A stretch of 52,017 nt of DNA from an uncultured Erwinia sp. GTDB lineage: Bacteria > Pseudomonadota > Gammaproteobacteria > Enterobacterales > Enterobacteriaceae. The stretch spans positions 1 through 52,017 of the forward strand of contig CAMIKG010000028.1 of NCBI GenBank assembly GCA_946221915.1, written 5' to 3'. Positions 17,224-25,841 of this stretch are shown piece after piece. Every line of letters starts with the position of its first letter. The first letter of the stretch is position 1. The position numbers and the translations under genes were made by a program. The notes beneath the pieces are model-generated. The model did not search any database. It was not told the DNA's origin and saw only the letters and a list, made by a program, of their open reading frames with translations.

Positions 17224-17976
17224 TTAACGCACATAGTCTGCCCCGGTGATATCTATTGTCGAGCCTGTGGCATGGCGACACAGTCCGCTGGCAAGGAAGG
17301 CAATCATCGCGGCAACGTCCGATGGCGGCGTCACTTCCCGCAGCGGTAGCGTGGCGGTGACAGTCTCTTCTCCCACCGTGGCGATATGATCTTCTGCCAT
17401 CGCGGTTCTCACCCAGCCAGGCGCCAGCGCATAGGCCAGTACGCCCTGATGGCCGTAACCGCGCGCAATACCTTTAGTTAACGCCAGAATACCGCCCTTG
17501 GCCGCACCATAGGCCAGATGCTCCGGCCCGTCGCCACGATGCGAGGAACGACTGGCCATATTGATGATGATCCCGCCGCCCTGCGCGGCAAAATGGCGAA
17601 TTGCCTGACGACATAAATCCGCCGGCGCGCGCAAATTGACCTGCAGATTCTGTTCCCAGCCCGCCTCCCAGCCTTTATCATCAGTCAGCGGTGAGGCGAC
17701 ATAAATTCCGGCATTATTGACCAGCACATCAATACGCCCATTAATCTCTACAGCCTGCGCCCACAATTTATCGGCAGCGTCAGGCTGCAATAAATCCTGC
17801 TGAATTAAATGAAGCCGTTCGGCAAAGCGCGCAGATAATTGTCCGGCACTCTGCTGGTCGCGGCCATAATGACCAATAACTGTTGCGCCTTCCGCATGTA
17901 AATGTTTGACGATTTCACTGCCGATGCCTTTTGTCGCGCCGGTAACCAGTATGATTTTTCCTGCTAATCTGGACAT
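17224..17976 (-). CDS. Short-chain dehydrogenase/reductase (SDR)
   Basis: A 250-residue classical SDR: GATKGIG near residues 14-20, NNAG near residue 87, catalytic Ser in NMASRSS, and YGAAK with Tyr and Lys intact. Its C-terminus reads DITGADYVR, very like the tail of the SDR encoded just upstream (EITGAQAVA). The start follows AAGGAGAGAGG. It begins 17 bases after the stop of the upstream SDR, so the two are co-transcribed. The pair may carry out two steps on one polyol or hydroxy-acid. Substrate unknown. Confidence 0.86.
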   Translation of the reverse strand: MSRLAGKIILVTGATKGIGSEIVKHLHAEGATVIGHYGRDQQSAGQLSARFAERLHLIQQDLLQPDAADKLWAQAVEINGRIDVLVNNAGIYVASPLTDDKGWEAGWEQNLQVNLRAPADLCRQAIRHFAAQGGGIIINMASRSSHRGDGPEHLAYGAAKGGILALTKGIARGYGHQGVLAYALAPGWVRTAMAEDHIATVGEETVTATLPLREVTPPSDVAAMIAFLASGLCRHATGSTIDITGADYVR

Positions 17977-17993
17977 CCTCTCTCCTTAAAATA

Positions 17994-18749
17994 TCAGGCG
18001 ACAGCTTGCGCACCGGTAATTTCCACCAGTGAGCCACATAAATATGGCGCTTCATCCGACGCCAGAAACGCAATCAGCGCGGCAATCTCTTCCGGCTCTC
18101 CAATACGGCCAAACGGCACCAGCGCATTGAGATCGTCAAGTGAACGTCCGCTGCGCGCTAAATTGGCTTCCAGCATGGGAGTGCGGACCTCGCCGGGGCA
18201 AACCGCATTCACGCGGATCTTATTCGGCGCATAATCGCGCGCCAGATTTTGCGTAAAAGCCGCAACGGCCGCTTTGGAGGTGTTGTAGGCGATATGGCCG
18301 GGCGCAGGATGCAAACCCCACTGCGAAGCGGTATTGACAATAGCGCCACCGCCCTGTGCAATCATATGAGGCAGCACGGCGCGGCACATATGGAATAATG
18401 CATCGAGATTAACGGTAAACGTGCTGTGCCAGTCCTCTTCAGTCAGCGCCAGCAAAGGCCCCCGGCGATTAATACCAGCATTATTGATTAATACATCAAT
18501 CCGCTCACCGTGGGCGGTAATTGTTTCCACAAACGCCGCAATATCTGCGCCATCAGCCAGATTCACTTGCTGCCACTGCGCACGACCGCCCGAGGCGTTA
18601 ATATCATTCGCCAGCTGTTCACTCTGCGCGGCATTGCTGTCAACGATCCAGATTAACGCCCCTTCCGCGGCAAAGCGGCGGCATATCGCTTCGCCAATAC
18701 CACCCGCGCCACCCGTGACAATAATATTTTTACTTTTAAAACGCTGCAT
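17994..18749 (-). CDS. Short-chain dehydrogenase/reductase (SDR)
   Basis: A 251-residue classical SDR: GGAGGIG cofactor motif, NNAG, catalytic Ser in NTASQWG, and YNTSK with Tyr and Lys. The start is set at 18749, where GGCGGGG lies close upstream; a longer frame to 18788 has no such site. It is first in a two-gene operon with the SDR at 17224. The operon sits downstream of the GntR gene on the same strand, separated by a 149-base gap with a hairpin and a 13-base palindrome (ATCACG-T-CGTGAT, 18800-18812). It may be regulated with the hydroxyproline operon or separately. Confidence 0.86.
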   Translation of the reverse strand: MQRFKSKNIIVTGGAGGIGEAICRRFAAEGALIWIVDSNAAQSEQLANDINASGGRAQWQQVNLADGADIAAFVETITAHGERIDVLINNAGINRRGPLLALTEEDWHSTFTVNLDALFHMCRAVLPHMIAQGGGAIVNTASQWGLHPAPGHIAYNTSKAAVAAFTQNLARDYAPNKIRVNAVCPGEVRTPMLEANLARSGRSLDDLNALVPFGRIGEPEEIAALIAFLASDEAPYLCGSLVEITGAQAVA

Positions 18750-18859
18750 AACCCCGCCTTTTATCAGTATACGGACGAGATGATTCACGCGAATAAATCA
18801 TCACGTCGTGATTGAAACAGAAAGTCAGTGTAGCAAAATGTTTTTAAACCGCCGGGCGC

Positions 18860-18890
18860 GCTGACTTTCCATAAATAGCAGAAAGTCAGC
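18860..18890 (-). terminator. Hairpin after the GntR gene
   Basis: GCTGACTTTC (18860-18869) pairs perfectly with GAAAGTCAGC (18881-18890) over 11 bases, 9 bases after the GntR stop. A further GAAAGTCAG copy lies at 18820-18828. There is no U-run; a weak terminator or a repeated protein site. Confidence 0.5.
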
Positions 18891-18898
18891 AGCCATTA

Positions 18899-19612
18899 TT
18901 AATCTTTTAATTCCATGTCTTTAAGCAAATTGCGCTGCATAAACGTCAGGAAACGATTCTGGAATAACATGGTATGTTCATGCGCCGCTTTATCGGCAGC
19001 ATCGGCATCACCCGATTTGATGACGGCAATCAGTTCATCGTGATCGCGTCCCAGTTTTGCGGGCGCATCATTACGCGTCATAAAATCAAACTGCAGATGC
19101 TGAATACGCTGGCCTTCGGAAAGCAATTTATCGTAATAACTGGCGAGATAATTATTTCTGCCTGCTGCGGCGATCGCCAGATGAAAGGCTTTATTTTTCT
19201 CCGTCATGGCGCTGAAATCGCCTTTATAAACCATTTCCATATACACCGCGTTAGCCGCTTCGATTTTTTCCAGATCTTCATCGGTGCGGTGCAACGCGGC
19301 AAGGCGCGTCACCGCGCGCTGGATCAGATCCAACGCCGTGATGTAGTTGGGAAACTCTTCGATTTCAAACGGCGTCACAATCGCCGTGCGGTTTGGCAGT
19401 ATCGTCACCAGCCCTTCGCTGACCAGACGCGCCATTGCGTCACGCACGGGCGAGCGCGACATACCAAACGCCGAGGCGAGGGAAATTTCATCCAGCTGTT
19501 CGCCATGTTTCAGGTGCAGCGTCAGGATCTGCTTGCGCAGCTCTTCGTAAATGTAGCGACCGGCATGACGACGGCCAGCACCTTCTTCATTATTGTTTTG
19601 TTTGCTCATCAT
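18899..19612 (-). CDS. GntR family (FadR/FCD-type) transcriptional regulator
   Basis: A 237-residue regulator. The N-terminal winged HTH (residues about 20-85: YIYEELRKQILTLHL...MSRSPVRDAMARLVSEGLV) is followed by an all-helical FCD ligand domain with the metal-binding pattern of His and Asp residues (FHLAIAAAGRN and the HEHT motif near 215). It is the last gene of the hydroxyproline operon, 52 bases after the racemase-family gene, and most likely represses it until substrate is present. A TTGT-N2-ACAA-like element upstream of the operon (27653) fits this family's operators. Confidence 0.88.
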   Translation of the reverse strand: MMSKQNNNEEGAGRRHAGRYIYEELRKQILTLHLKHGEQLDEISLASAFGMSRSPVRDAMARLVSEGLVTILPNRTAIVTPFEIEEFPNYITALDLIQRAVTRLAALHRTDEDLEKIEAANAVYMEMVYKGDFSAMTEKNKAFHLAIAAAGRNNYLASYYDKLLSEGQRIQHLQFDFMTRNDAPAKLGRDHDELIAVIKSGDADAADKAAHEHTMLFQNRFLTFMQRNLLKDMELKD

Positions 19613-19664
19613 CCATTACCCGTATTGGTGACTAACGTCGCCACCCTATTGTCTTCATTTTTCA

Positions 19665-20690
19665 TCAGGATAGCGCAGGTCCCCACGTATCGCTCAGCAT
19701 AAAGCCCGCAGAGAGAGGGTCATCAGGATCAACGCCCAGCTGCTGGATGCCATACACCCATGCCCGTCCGGTGACGCGCGGCAACACCGCCAGCTTGTCA
19801 CCCACCTGCGTGCGTCCGCGCAGCTCGACGCTGAATTCGCCATTGATCGTCGAACGCGACGTCAGCTTATCGCCGACTTCCACCTGGCCACGCGCATCCA
19901 GCGTCGACAGATTCGCCGAACTGCCCGTGCCGCACGGTGAACGATCGACCCGTCCCGGCGGCAATGTGGTGCAGGTTTGCCAGGTTTTTGCATCGACCCG
20001 ATGGCGAAACATTACATATGCCACATCATTGATCAAGGGCAGCAACGGATGCTGCACCTGAATCTGCTGATTGATATAGTGGCGGAAATCAACGCCATAG
20101 CTTGCCAGCGCACGCGCATTGTCCGGTGAAATCGTCAGATTGATCTGTTCGACGTCAATTAGCGCATAATAGACGCCGCCGAAGGCGATATCGGCTCTAA
20201 TGGTGCCAAAACCGGGCACGGTAAACTCGCGGTCCAGATGCTCGACAAACGCAGGTACCATATCCAGTGACACGCTGACACAGCGGCCATCAGAACAACT
20301 CGCCACCGCCGTCACCAGCCCGGCGGGCGTATCCAGCACAATGGTGGTTTCCGGCTCCTGCATGGTGATCATGCCGGTTTCCAGCAGCGCCGTGACCACG
20401 CAAATACAGTTACTGCCGGACATCGGATGCGCTTTGTCAGCCTGCAATACAATAAAACCCGCGTGCGCACCAGGCACCGTCGGCGGCAGCAGCAGATTGA
20501 CTGACATCTGCAGACAGCCGCGCGGCTCCAGCATCACCAGCCGGCGCAGACTGTCATCGACTTCATTGATGTAATTCATTTTTTCCAGCATGGTGGCGCC
20601 CGGAATATCGATGACACCCGCGGTGATCACCTTGCCGATTTCGCCTTCACAATGCACATCAATCAGTTGTAACGTTTTTTTCCAGCGCAT
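19665..20690 (-). CDS. Proline racemase superfamily enzyme (hydroxyproline epimerase or dehydratase)
   Basis: A 341-residue protein of the proline racemase superfamily, which works by two opposed acid/base residues. Here the first is S91 (HPMSGSN, where epimerases have MCGH) and the second is C253 (DRSPCGTG). Cys/Cys pairs are typical of 4-hydroxyproline 2-epimerase; Ser/Cys or Thr/Cys pairs are typical of trans-3-hydroxy-L-proline dehydratase. The operon otherwise encodes the 4-hydroxyproline route, so the exact reaction is open. The start is put at the ATG at 20690, 11 bases after the aldehyde dehydrogenase stop; a GTG at 20723 would overlap that gene. Confidence 0.85.
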   Translation of the reverse strand: MRWKKTLQLIDVHCEGEIGKVITAGVIDIPGATMLEKMNYINEVDDSLRRLVMLEPRGCLQMSVNLLLPPTVPGAHAGFIVLQADKAHPMSGSNCICVVTALLETGMITMQEPETTIVLDTPAGLVTAVASCSDGRCVSVSLDMVPAFVEHLDREFTVPGFGTIRADIAFGGVYYALIDVEQINLTISPDNARALASYGVDFRHYINQQIQVQHPLLPLINDVAYVMFRHRVDAKTWQTCTTLPPGRVDRSPCGTGSSANLSTLDARGQVEVGDKLTSRSTINGEFSVELRGRTQVGDKLAVLPRVTGRAWVYGIQQLGVDPDDPLSAGFMLSDTWGPALS

Positions 20691-20701
20691 CGCGTCATCT
20701 C

Positions 20702-22183
20702 TTATTTCAGATACCAGCCCCACGGCTCTTCGCTGTCGTAACGGGTAATCTGTTTGGTTTCAAGATAGTTATTCAGCCCCCACTCACCCAGCTCGCGACC
20801 AATGCCGCTCTGTTTATAGCCGCCCCATGGCGCTTCGGTGAAAGTGGGTTGCGAACAGTTAATCCAGACGATCCCTGCGCGCAGTTTCCGCGCCACGCGT
20901 TCCGCGCGCGTCAGATCGGCAGACATCACCGCAGCCGCCAGGCCAAAGCGTGAGCGATTGGCAGACGCCAGCGCTTCCGCTTCGTCGTCAAATGGGCGTA
21001 CGCAGACCACCGGACCAAAGATCTCTTCGCGCCATATGTCGCTCTCTTCAGACATATCCGTGAAGATGGTGGGTTGCAGGAAGAAGCCCTGATTGCAGCC
21101 CGGCGGGCGTTTACCGCCGCTGCGCAGGATAGCGCCCTGCTCCACCCCCCGGGCGATGGCGCTTTGCACTTTGTGGTACTGCGCAGCATTGACCAGTGGC
21201 CCCAGCAGAACGCCCTCATCCATGCCGTTGCCAATACGGATGTTTTCCGCCTCACTGACCAGCCGCGCCAGCAGTGCATCATACAGGCCGCGCTGAACCA
21301 GCACCCGCGAGGTCGCGGAACAGACCTCACCTTTGTTCCAGAAGATGCCGAACAGAATCCATTCCACCGCTTTTTCAATGTCACTGTCATCGAAAATGAT
21401 AAATGCCGATTTGCCGCCCAGCTCCAGGCTGATATTTTTAATCTCTGTCGCCGCGGCCTGCATGATTTTACGCCCGGTTGGCACACTGCCGGTGAAAGCC
21501 AGCTTATCGACCTCAGGATGGTTCGTTAGCGGCGATCCCGCATCCGCGCCAAAGCCGGTGATCACATTCAGCACGCCCGGAGGCAGTTCCGCCTCACGGG
21601 CAATGTCGGCCAGTTGCAGCGCGGTGAGCGGTGTCACTTCCGACGGCTTAAGCACCATGGTACAGCCCGCCGCCAGCGCCGGAGCAACTTTCCATGCGGC
21701 CATCAGCATCGGGAAATTCCACGGAATAATCGCGCCGCAGACGCCAACCGGCTCCCGGCGCGCCACGGAGCTAAAACGATCGTCGGAGAGCGTAACCGGC
21801 TTCTCCTGCTGTTCATCGAGTTTCTCTGCCAGATCGGCATAAAAATCGAAGCAGTAAGCGGTGTCGCCAATGTCCCACAGCGCCTCCGGCAGCGGCTTGC
21901 CATTGTCACGCACTTCCAGCTCTGCCAGCATCTGCTGCTTATCACGGATCAGGCTGGCGATACGGCGCAAATAACCGGCGCGGGCTGTGCCGCTCAATTT
22001 GGGCCAGCCACCGTGGTCAAACGCCTGACGCGCTGCCTGCACGGCCAGATCCACATCTTCCGCCGTTGCCGCAGCCACCTGAGCGATCGCCACTTCCGTG
22101 GCCGGATCGTGGGTGTCGAAGCTGCCGCCCTGCACGGGCGCAGTCCATTTGCCATTGATAAACAGCTGGTTGGTAAAGGTCAT
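20702..22183 (-). CDS. Aldehyde dehydrogenase, probable 2-oxoglutarate semialdehyde dehydrogenase
   Basis: A 493-residue NAD(P)-dependent aldehyde dehydrogenase. Seen: the substrate/cofactor entry motif PWNFP near 155, FTGSVPTGRKI (230-240), the general base E254 in LELGGKS, and the catalytic C288 in NKGEVCSA. By sequence alone it resembles betaine-aldehyde-type enzymes. By context, next to a DapA-family deaminase and a D-amino-acid-type dehydrogenase, it most likely oxidises 2-oxoglutarate semialdehyde to 2-oxoglutarate, the last step of hydroxyproline breakdown. Its ATG overlaps the preceding gene's stop by four bases. Confidence 0.87.
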   Translation of the reverse strand: MTFTNQLFINGKWTAPVQGGSFDTHDPATEVAIAQVAAATAEDVDLAVQAARQAFDHGGWPKLSGTARAGYLRRIASLIRDKQQMLAELEVRDNGKPLPEALWDIGDTAYCFDFYADLAEKLDEQQEKPVTLSDDRFSSVARREPVGVCGAIIPWNFPMLMAAWKVAPALAAGCTMVLKPSEVTPLTALQLADIAREAELPPGVLNVITGFGADAGSPLTNHPEVDKLAFTGSVPTGRKIMQAAATEIKNISLELGGKSAFIIFDDSDIEKAVEWILFGIFWNKGEVCSATSRVLVQRGLYDALLARLVSEAENIRIGNGMDEGVLLGPLVNAAQYHKVQSAIARGVEQGAILRSGGKRPPGCNQGFFLQPTIFTDMSEESDIWREEIFGPVVCVRPFDDEAEALASANRSRFGLAAAVMSADLTRAERVARKLRAGIVWINCSQPTFTEAPWGGYKQSGIGRELGEWGLNNYLETKQITRYDSEEPWGWYLK

Positions 22184-23466
22184 GCGCGATCTCCTTCCAT
22201 AAAGCGGTAAGCACTGAACGGCGTGATGTCCTGCGCCGTCGCACGCTGCGCGGCAAGGTCAGCGATCAGCCGTCCGGTAGTGGCGCCCAGCGTCAGCCCC
22301 AGCTGACCATGCCCAAAGGCCATCAGCACATTCTTAAGGCGACGTGAGCGATCGATAATCGGTTTAGTGTCCGGCAGAAACGGACGATGACCAACGCCAA
22401 ACTCCTTCTCTGCAATATTGAGCTGCGGCAACAGCGTGCGCGCTTTTTGCAGAATAATTTCGGCACGGCGGAAATTGGGTCTGGCGTCAGCGCCAGCAAA
22501 TTCGATAGTGCCGCCAATTTGCAGGCCCCGCGTCATGGGCGTAAAGCAGAATCCGCCGTCGGCGTAGATCACCGAATGACGGAATTCGACGTCAGGCTGC
22601 GGCAACAGGGTTTGATAACCGGAGATGCCGGTTAATGGCACACGCACGCCCAGCTGGCTAAAGAACTGGCGTGAGCCGGTGCCTGCCGCGACCACCACAT
22701 GTTCGGCGGGCAGAATACGGCCATCGTGCAGTTTGACGCCATTCGCCAGCCCGTTCGCTTCGGTAATAGCAACTGCACGCGCATCCACGCGGATGCCACC
22801 GTCACGGATAAATGCCCCGGTGAGCTCGGCGATAAAGCCTTTGGTATCGCTTACCGCGCACCAGTCGGGAAACAACAGTCCGTGAGCAAACTTGCCCGCC
22901 AGCGCCGGTTCCAGTTCAGCAATCGCTGCGGCATCCAGCGTTTCGGCTTTGAAACCAAGCTCCTCGCGCAGCTGAAAATGCGCGCGTTCCGCGTCCAGTC
23001 CGCGCGGCGTATCAAACACTTCGATCACCGGGCGTTGTCCCAGCAGGGTTTTATCCGGACACAGCGCCAGCAACGGAGCGTAGTCGCTGTAGACTTCGTG
23101 CGTCAGCGTCGCCATCGCGCGGGCGATCGCGTTAATCCGGCTGTGACGCGCGTTAGCAATAAAGCGCAGAAACCACGGCAGGATAGTCGGCACCGCGGCT
23201 GGCCGCAGCGCCAGCGGCCCCTGCTGATCCAGTAGCCAGCCGGGAATACGCTTCAGAATGCCTGGCTTAGACAGCGGGATAATCTCGCTCACTGCCATCT
23301 GCCCACAACTCCATTTGGCGGTGCTGTCGCCGGGTGCAGCCGGGTCAATCAGCCACACTTTATGCCCTTCCTTCTGCAAATAAAGGGCGCAACAGACGCC
23401 AACGATACCGCCACCCACCACCACTGACTTTTGCTGAAGCTGCTGTTTTGACATGTTGTTACTCAT
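22180..23466 (-). CDS. FAD-dependent oxidoreductase, probable D-hydroxyproline dehydrogenase
   Basis: A DAO/DadA-superfamily flavoprotein of about 428 residues. The N-terminal dinucleotide motif VVGGGIVGVCCALYL is followed by the family's substrate domain, and the C-terminal GHGQLGLTLGATTGRLIADL stretch is typical of DadA-like FAD sites. In context it should oxidise cis-4-hydroxy-D-proline to pyrroline-4-hydroxy-2-carboxylate and feed the respiratory chain from the inner membrane face. The frame is open to 23598, but the FAD motif should lie near the N-terminus, so the start is put at 23466 (23454 also possible). The ribosome site is weak in both cases. Confidence 0.83.
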   Translation of the reverse strand: MSNNMSKQQLQQKSVVVGGGIVGVCCALYLQKEGHKVWLIDPAAPGDSTAKWSCGQMAVSEIIPLSKPGILKRIPGWLLDQQGPLALRPAAVPTILPWFLRFIANARHSRINAIARAMATLTHEVYSDYAPLLALCPDKTLLGQRPVIEVFDTPRGLDAERAHFQLREELGFKAETLDAAAIAELEPALAGKFAHGLLFPDWCAVSDTKGFIAELTGAFIRDGGIRVDARAVAITEANGLANGVKLHDGRILPAEHVVVAAGTGSRQFFSQLGVRVPLTGISGYQTLLPQPDVEFRHSVIYADGGFCFTPMTRGLQIGGTIEFAGADARPNFRRAEIILQKARTLLPQLNIAEKEFGVGHRPFLPDTKPIIDRSRRLKNVLMAFGHGQLGLTLGATTGRLIADLAAQRATAQDITPFSAYRFMEGDRA

Positions 23467-23578
23467 TAAAGAGGCTGACAGGCTGAGAACGCCCGCCAGC
23501 CAGGCCATACAGGGGGTCAACCGCGCGGCGTTAGCGTGTGGAGTGCCATACCCGCCTGCGTGGAGCTCCCGTTGCGGT

Positions 23579-24457
23579 TTAGCCCTGTGAGGCTTCAAAA
23601 ATCTGGCGGAATTCGGCTTTCTCTTCCGCCGTCAGCGGTTGTAATGGCATACGCGCATTCCCCGCCCTGAAGCCCGCCAGTTCACAACCGTACTTCACTT
23701 TCTGGATAAATTTGCCCGCTTCCATACTTGCCATCACCGGGAACAGTGAACGCATCACGTTCTGCGCGCCACTCAGGTCACCGCTGCTGAACTTACGGTA
23801 AAAATCAACAATCTGATCCGGGAAGCAGTTGGCTGGCCCGCAGATCCAGCTGCTCGCGCCCCAGATAAAGAAGTCGAAGGCGACATCATCGGAACCGCAG
23901 GAGAGCTGGAAATTATCCTTATAAGTGTTGCCGATTTCGACCGCACGCAGCACGCTGCCGCTGCTCTCTTTAATACCCACCACGCGCGGATGATCTTTAA
24001 ATGCCTCCAGCACGCTGAAGCCCACCTCAACGTTAGTGCGGACCGGATAGTTGTACAGCACCAGGTTAATATCGCTGAACTCATCAAGAATGGTCTGGTA
24101 ATGACCAATCAGCTCTTCCTGCGACGGCAGCGCATAATAAGGGGGTGCAATCAACAGGTTATTGTATCCCGCTTCCACGGTCTGTTTCACCTGTTCGAGC
24201 ACTTCGCGGGTGCAGGAACCGTTGGCGCCTGCTATCAGCGTACCGCGATCGCCCACCACCGTTTTTACCGTTTTCAATACCGCACGGCGCTCTTCGTTGG
24301 TCAGCGCGTAATACTCCCCCGTCGACCCCAGCGGCACAAATCCGCTGACGCCCGCTTTAAGCTGATACTCCAGAATATCTGCCAGCCGATCGTGATCGAC
24401 AGCGCCTGCATCATTAAATGGGGTGACCAGTGCAGGTAAAATGCCTTTCAGTTGCAT
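23579..24457 (-). CDS. DapA-family lyase, probable pyrroline-4-hydroxy-2-carboxylate deaminase
   Basis: A 292-residue TIM-barrel aldolase/deaminase of the dihydrodipicolinate synthase family. Seen: GSTGE (44-48), Y135 in LYNYP and the Schiff-base lysine K163 in VVGIKESSG. True DapA functions in lysine synthesis and has its own locus; here the neighbours point to deamination of pyrroline-4-hydroxy-2-carboxylate to 2-oxoglutarate semialdehyde. The SWICGPANCFP phrase agrees with my memory of such deaminases. The start at 24457 has GGAG 8 bases upstream; a longer frame overlaps the permease gene. Confidence 0.86.
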   Translation of the reverse strand: MQLKGILPALVTPFNDAGAVDHDRLADILEYQLKAGVSGFVPLGSTGEYYALTNEERRAVLKTVKTVVGDRGTLIAGANGSCTREVLEQVKQTVEAGYNNLLIAPPYYALPSQEELIGHYQTILDEFSDINLVLYNYPVRTNVEVGFSVLEAFKDHPRVVGIKESSGSVLRAVEIGNTYKDNFQLSCGSDDVAFDFFIWGASSWICGPANCFPDQIVDFYRKFSSGDLSGAQNVMRSLFPVMASMEAGKFIQKVKYGCELAGFRAGNARMPLQPLTAEEKAEFRQIFEASQG

Positions 24458-24482
24458 AGTTTTTACTCCAGTTAGTCCGTCA

Positions 24483-25148
24483 TTAAAGGGCATAACGCCG
24501 TAACAAACGCGACTCGACTACGCCCACCAGGCGCGTTAAGGGGAATGCCACAACGAAATAGATCACAGCCACGGCGGTGAGAAACTCGACCGGACGCGCC
24601 GTGCTGTTGGAAATGTTTTGTCCGACAAACATCAAATCCGCGACGCCAACCGATGAGATCAGCGCACTCTCTTTGAACAGGCTGACCACGTTTGACAGCA
24701 GCGTCGGCACTGCGCGCAGCAGTGCCTGCGGGAAGATGACATAGAAGATTTTGATGCCCGGCGTCAGGCTGAGCGCCACACAGGCGTCATGTTGTTCACC
24801 GGCAATCGACTTCAGCGCGCCGCGAAAGGTTTCGCTGGTGATCGCCGCCATATACATCACCAGCGAGATCGTCACGCACAACCAGGGGGCAATGTTGAGG
24901 TGAAACACCACCGGAAAGCAGAAGAACACCCAGAACAGCTGGATCAGCAGCGGTGTACCGCGAAAGAACTCAACGTACAGCGTCACCAGCCAGCGCAGCG
25001 GACGGAACGGCGCCGCACGCAGCAAGCTGATCACGAAGCCCGCCATGCTGCCCAGCAGCGCGCAGCTGAGGGTAAACGCCAGTGTCAGCCCCAGCCCCTG
25101 TAGCAGCACCTGCCAGTAAGAAAACACCTGAGAAAAATCGAGAGTCAT
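24483..25148 (-). CDS. ABC transporter permease, polar amino acid type (HisM/GlnP family)
   Basis: An inner-membrane permease of about 221 residues with five hydrophobic segments and the family's cytoplasmic EAA loop (ALKSIAGEQHDACVALSLTPGIKIFYVIFPQALRRAVP-like, around residues 120-160, read here as QALLRAVP). It pairs with the next permease as a heterodimeric channel. The start is set at 25148, 10 bases after the stop of the upstream permease; the open frame extends into that gene. It probably imports hydroxyproline or a related imino acid. Confidence 0.88.
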   Translation of the reverse strand: MTLDFSQVFSYWQVLLQGLGLTLAFTLSCALLGSMAGFVISLLRAAPFRPLRWLVTLYVEFFRGTPLLIQLFWVFFCFPVVFHLNIAPWLCVTISLVMYMAAITSETFRGALKSIAGEQHDACVALSLTPGIKIFYVIFPQALLRAVPTLLSNVVSLFKESALISSVGVADLMFVGQNISNSTARPVEFLTAVAVIYFVVAFPLTRLVGVVESRLLRRYAL

Positions 25149-25158
25149 GATCTGCGCC

Positions 25159-25830
25159 TCACCGTTCAGTCGCTGCGTCCTGACGACGCTCAATAAAGGA
25201 CACCAGCTGGGAAATCGGCAATGACAGCGCGAAATAGATCAGCGCGATCAGCGAATAGGTTTCCAGCGGACGGTAGCTCTCGGTGGCGATGTTTTTGCCG
25301 ACATACATCAGATCGGAAATCGCCACAATCGCCACCAGCGCACTCTGCTGCAGAATGGATATACCGTTGGTCATCAGCACCGGCAGCGCACTGCGAATTG
25401 CCTGCGGCAACACCACATACAGCGTCTGCTGAAAACCGTTTAACCCCAGCGCCACCCCGGCATCATGATGTTCACGCGGCACTGCCTGCACGCCAGCACG
25501 GTAGGCTTCAGCGTTAAATGCCGCCAGATTCAGACCAAGCGCCAGAAAACCCATGTAAATCGGATCGATAAACAGGTTAAACAGCATCGGCACGCAGTAA
25601 TAGAACCAGACGATTTGCAGTAATACGGGCGTACAGCGAAAAAACTCAATAAATAGCTTGGTTGGCCAGCGTAATATTGCCAGCGAGCTCATTGCCATCA
25701 GACAAAGAATAAAACCCAACACCAGGCCAAATATATTCGCCATCAGCGCCAGTTCCAGCGTCACTTTTAAGCCATCCCACAGCGCCGCCGCATTTCCATG
25801 CAGGAAATGAAAGTCGAATTGATAATTCAT
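25159..25830 (-). CDS. ABC transporter permease, polar amino acid type
   Basis: A 223-residue membrane permease of the HisQ/GlnP family, similar in layout to its neighbour, with the EAA loop AVPREHHDAGVALGLNGFQQ near residues 120-140. It starts 11 bases after the ATPase stop. Together with the second permease, the ATPase at 25842 and the binding protein at 26729 it completes an ABC importer. The context suggests hydroxyproline as substrate. Confidence 0.88.
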   Translation of the reverse strand: MNYQFDFHFLHGNAAALWDGLKVTLELALMANIFGLVLGFILCLMAMSSLAILRWPTKLFIEFFRCTPVLLQIVWFYYCVPMLFNLFIDPIYMGFLALGLNLAAFNAEAYRAGVQAVPREHHDAGVALGLNGFQQTLYVVLPQAIRSALPVLMTNGISILQQSALVAIVAISDLMYVGKNIATESYRPLETYSLIALIYFALSLPISQLVSFIERRQDAATER

Positions 25831-25841
25831 AACCCGCCTCG

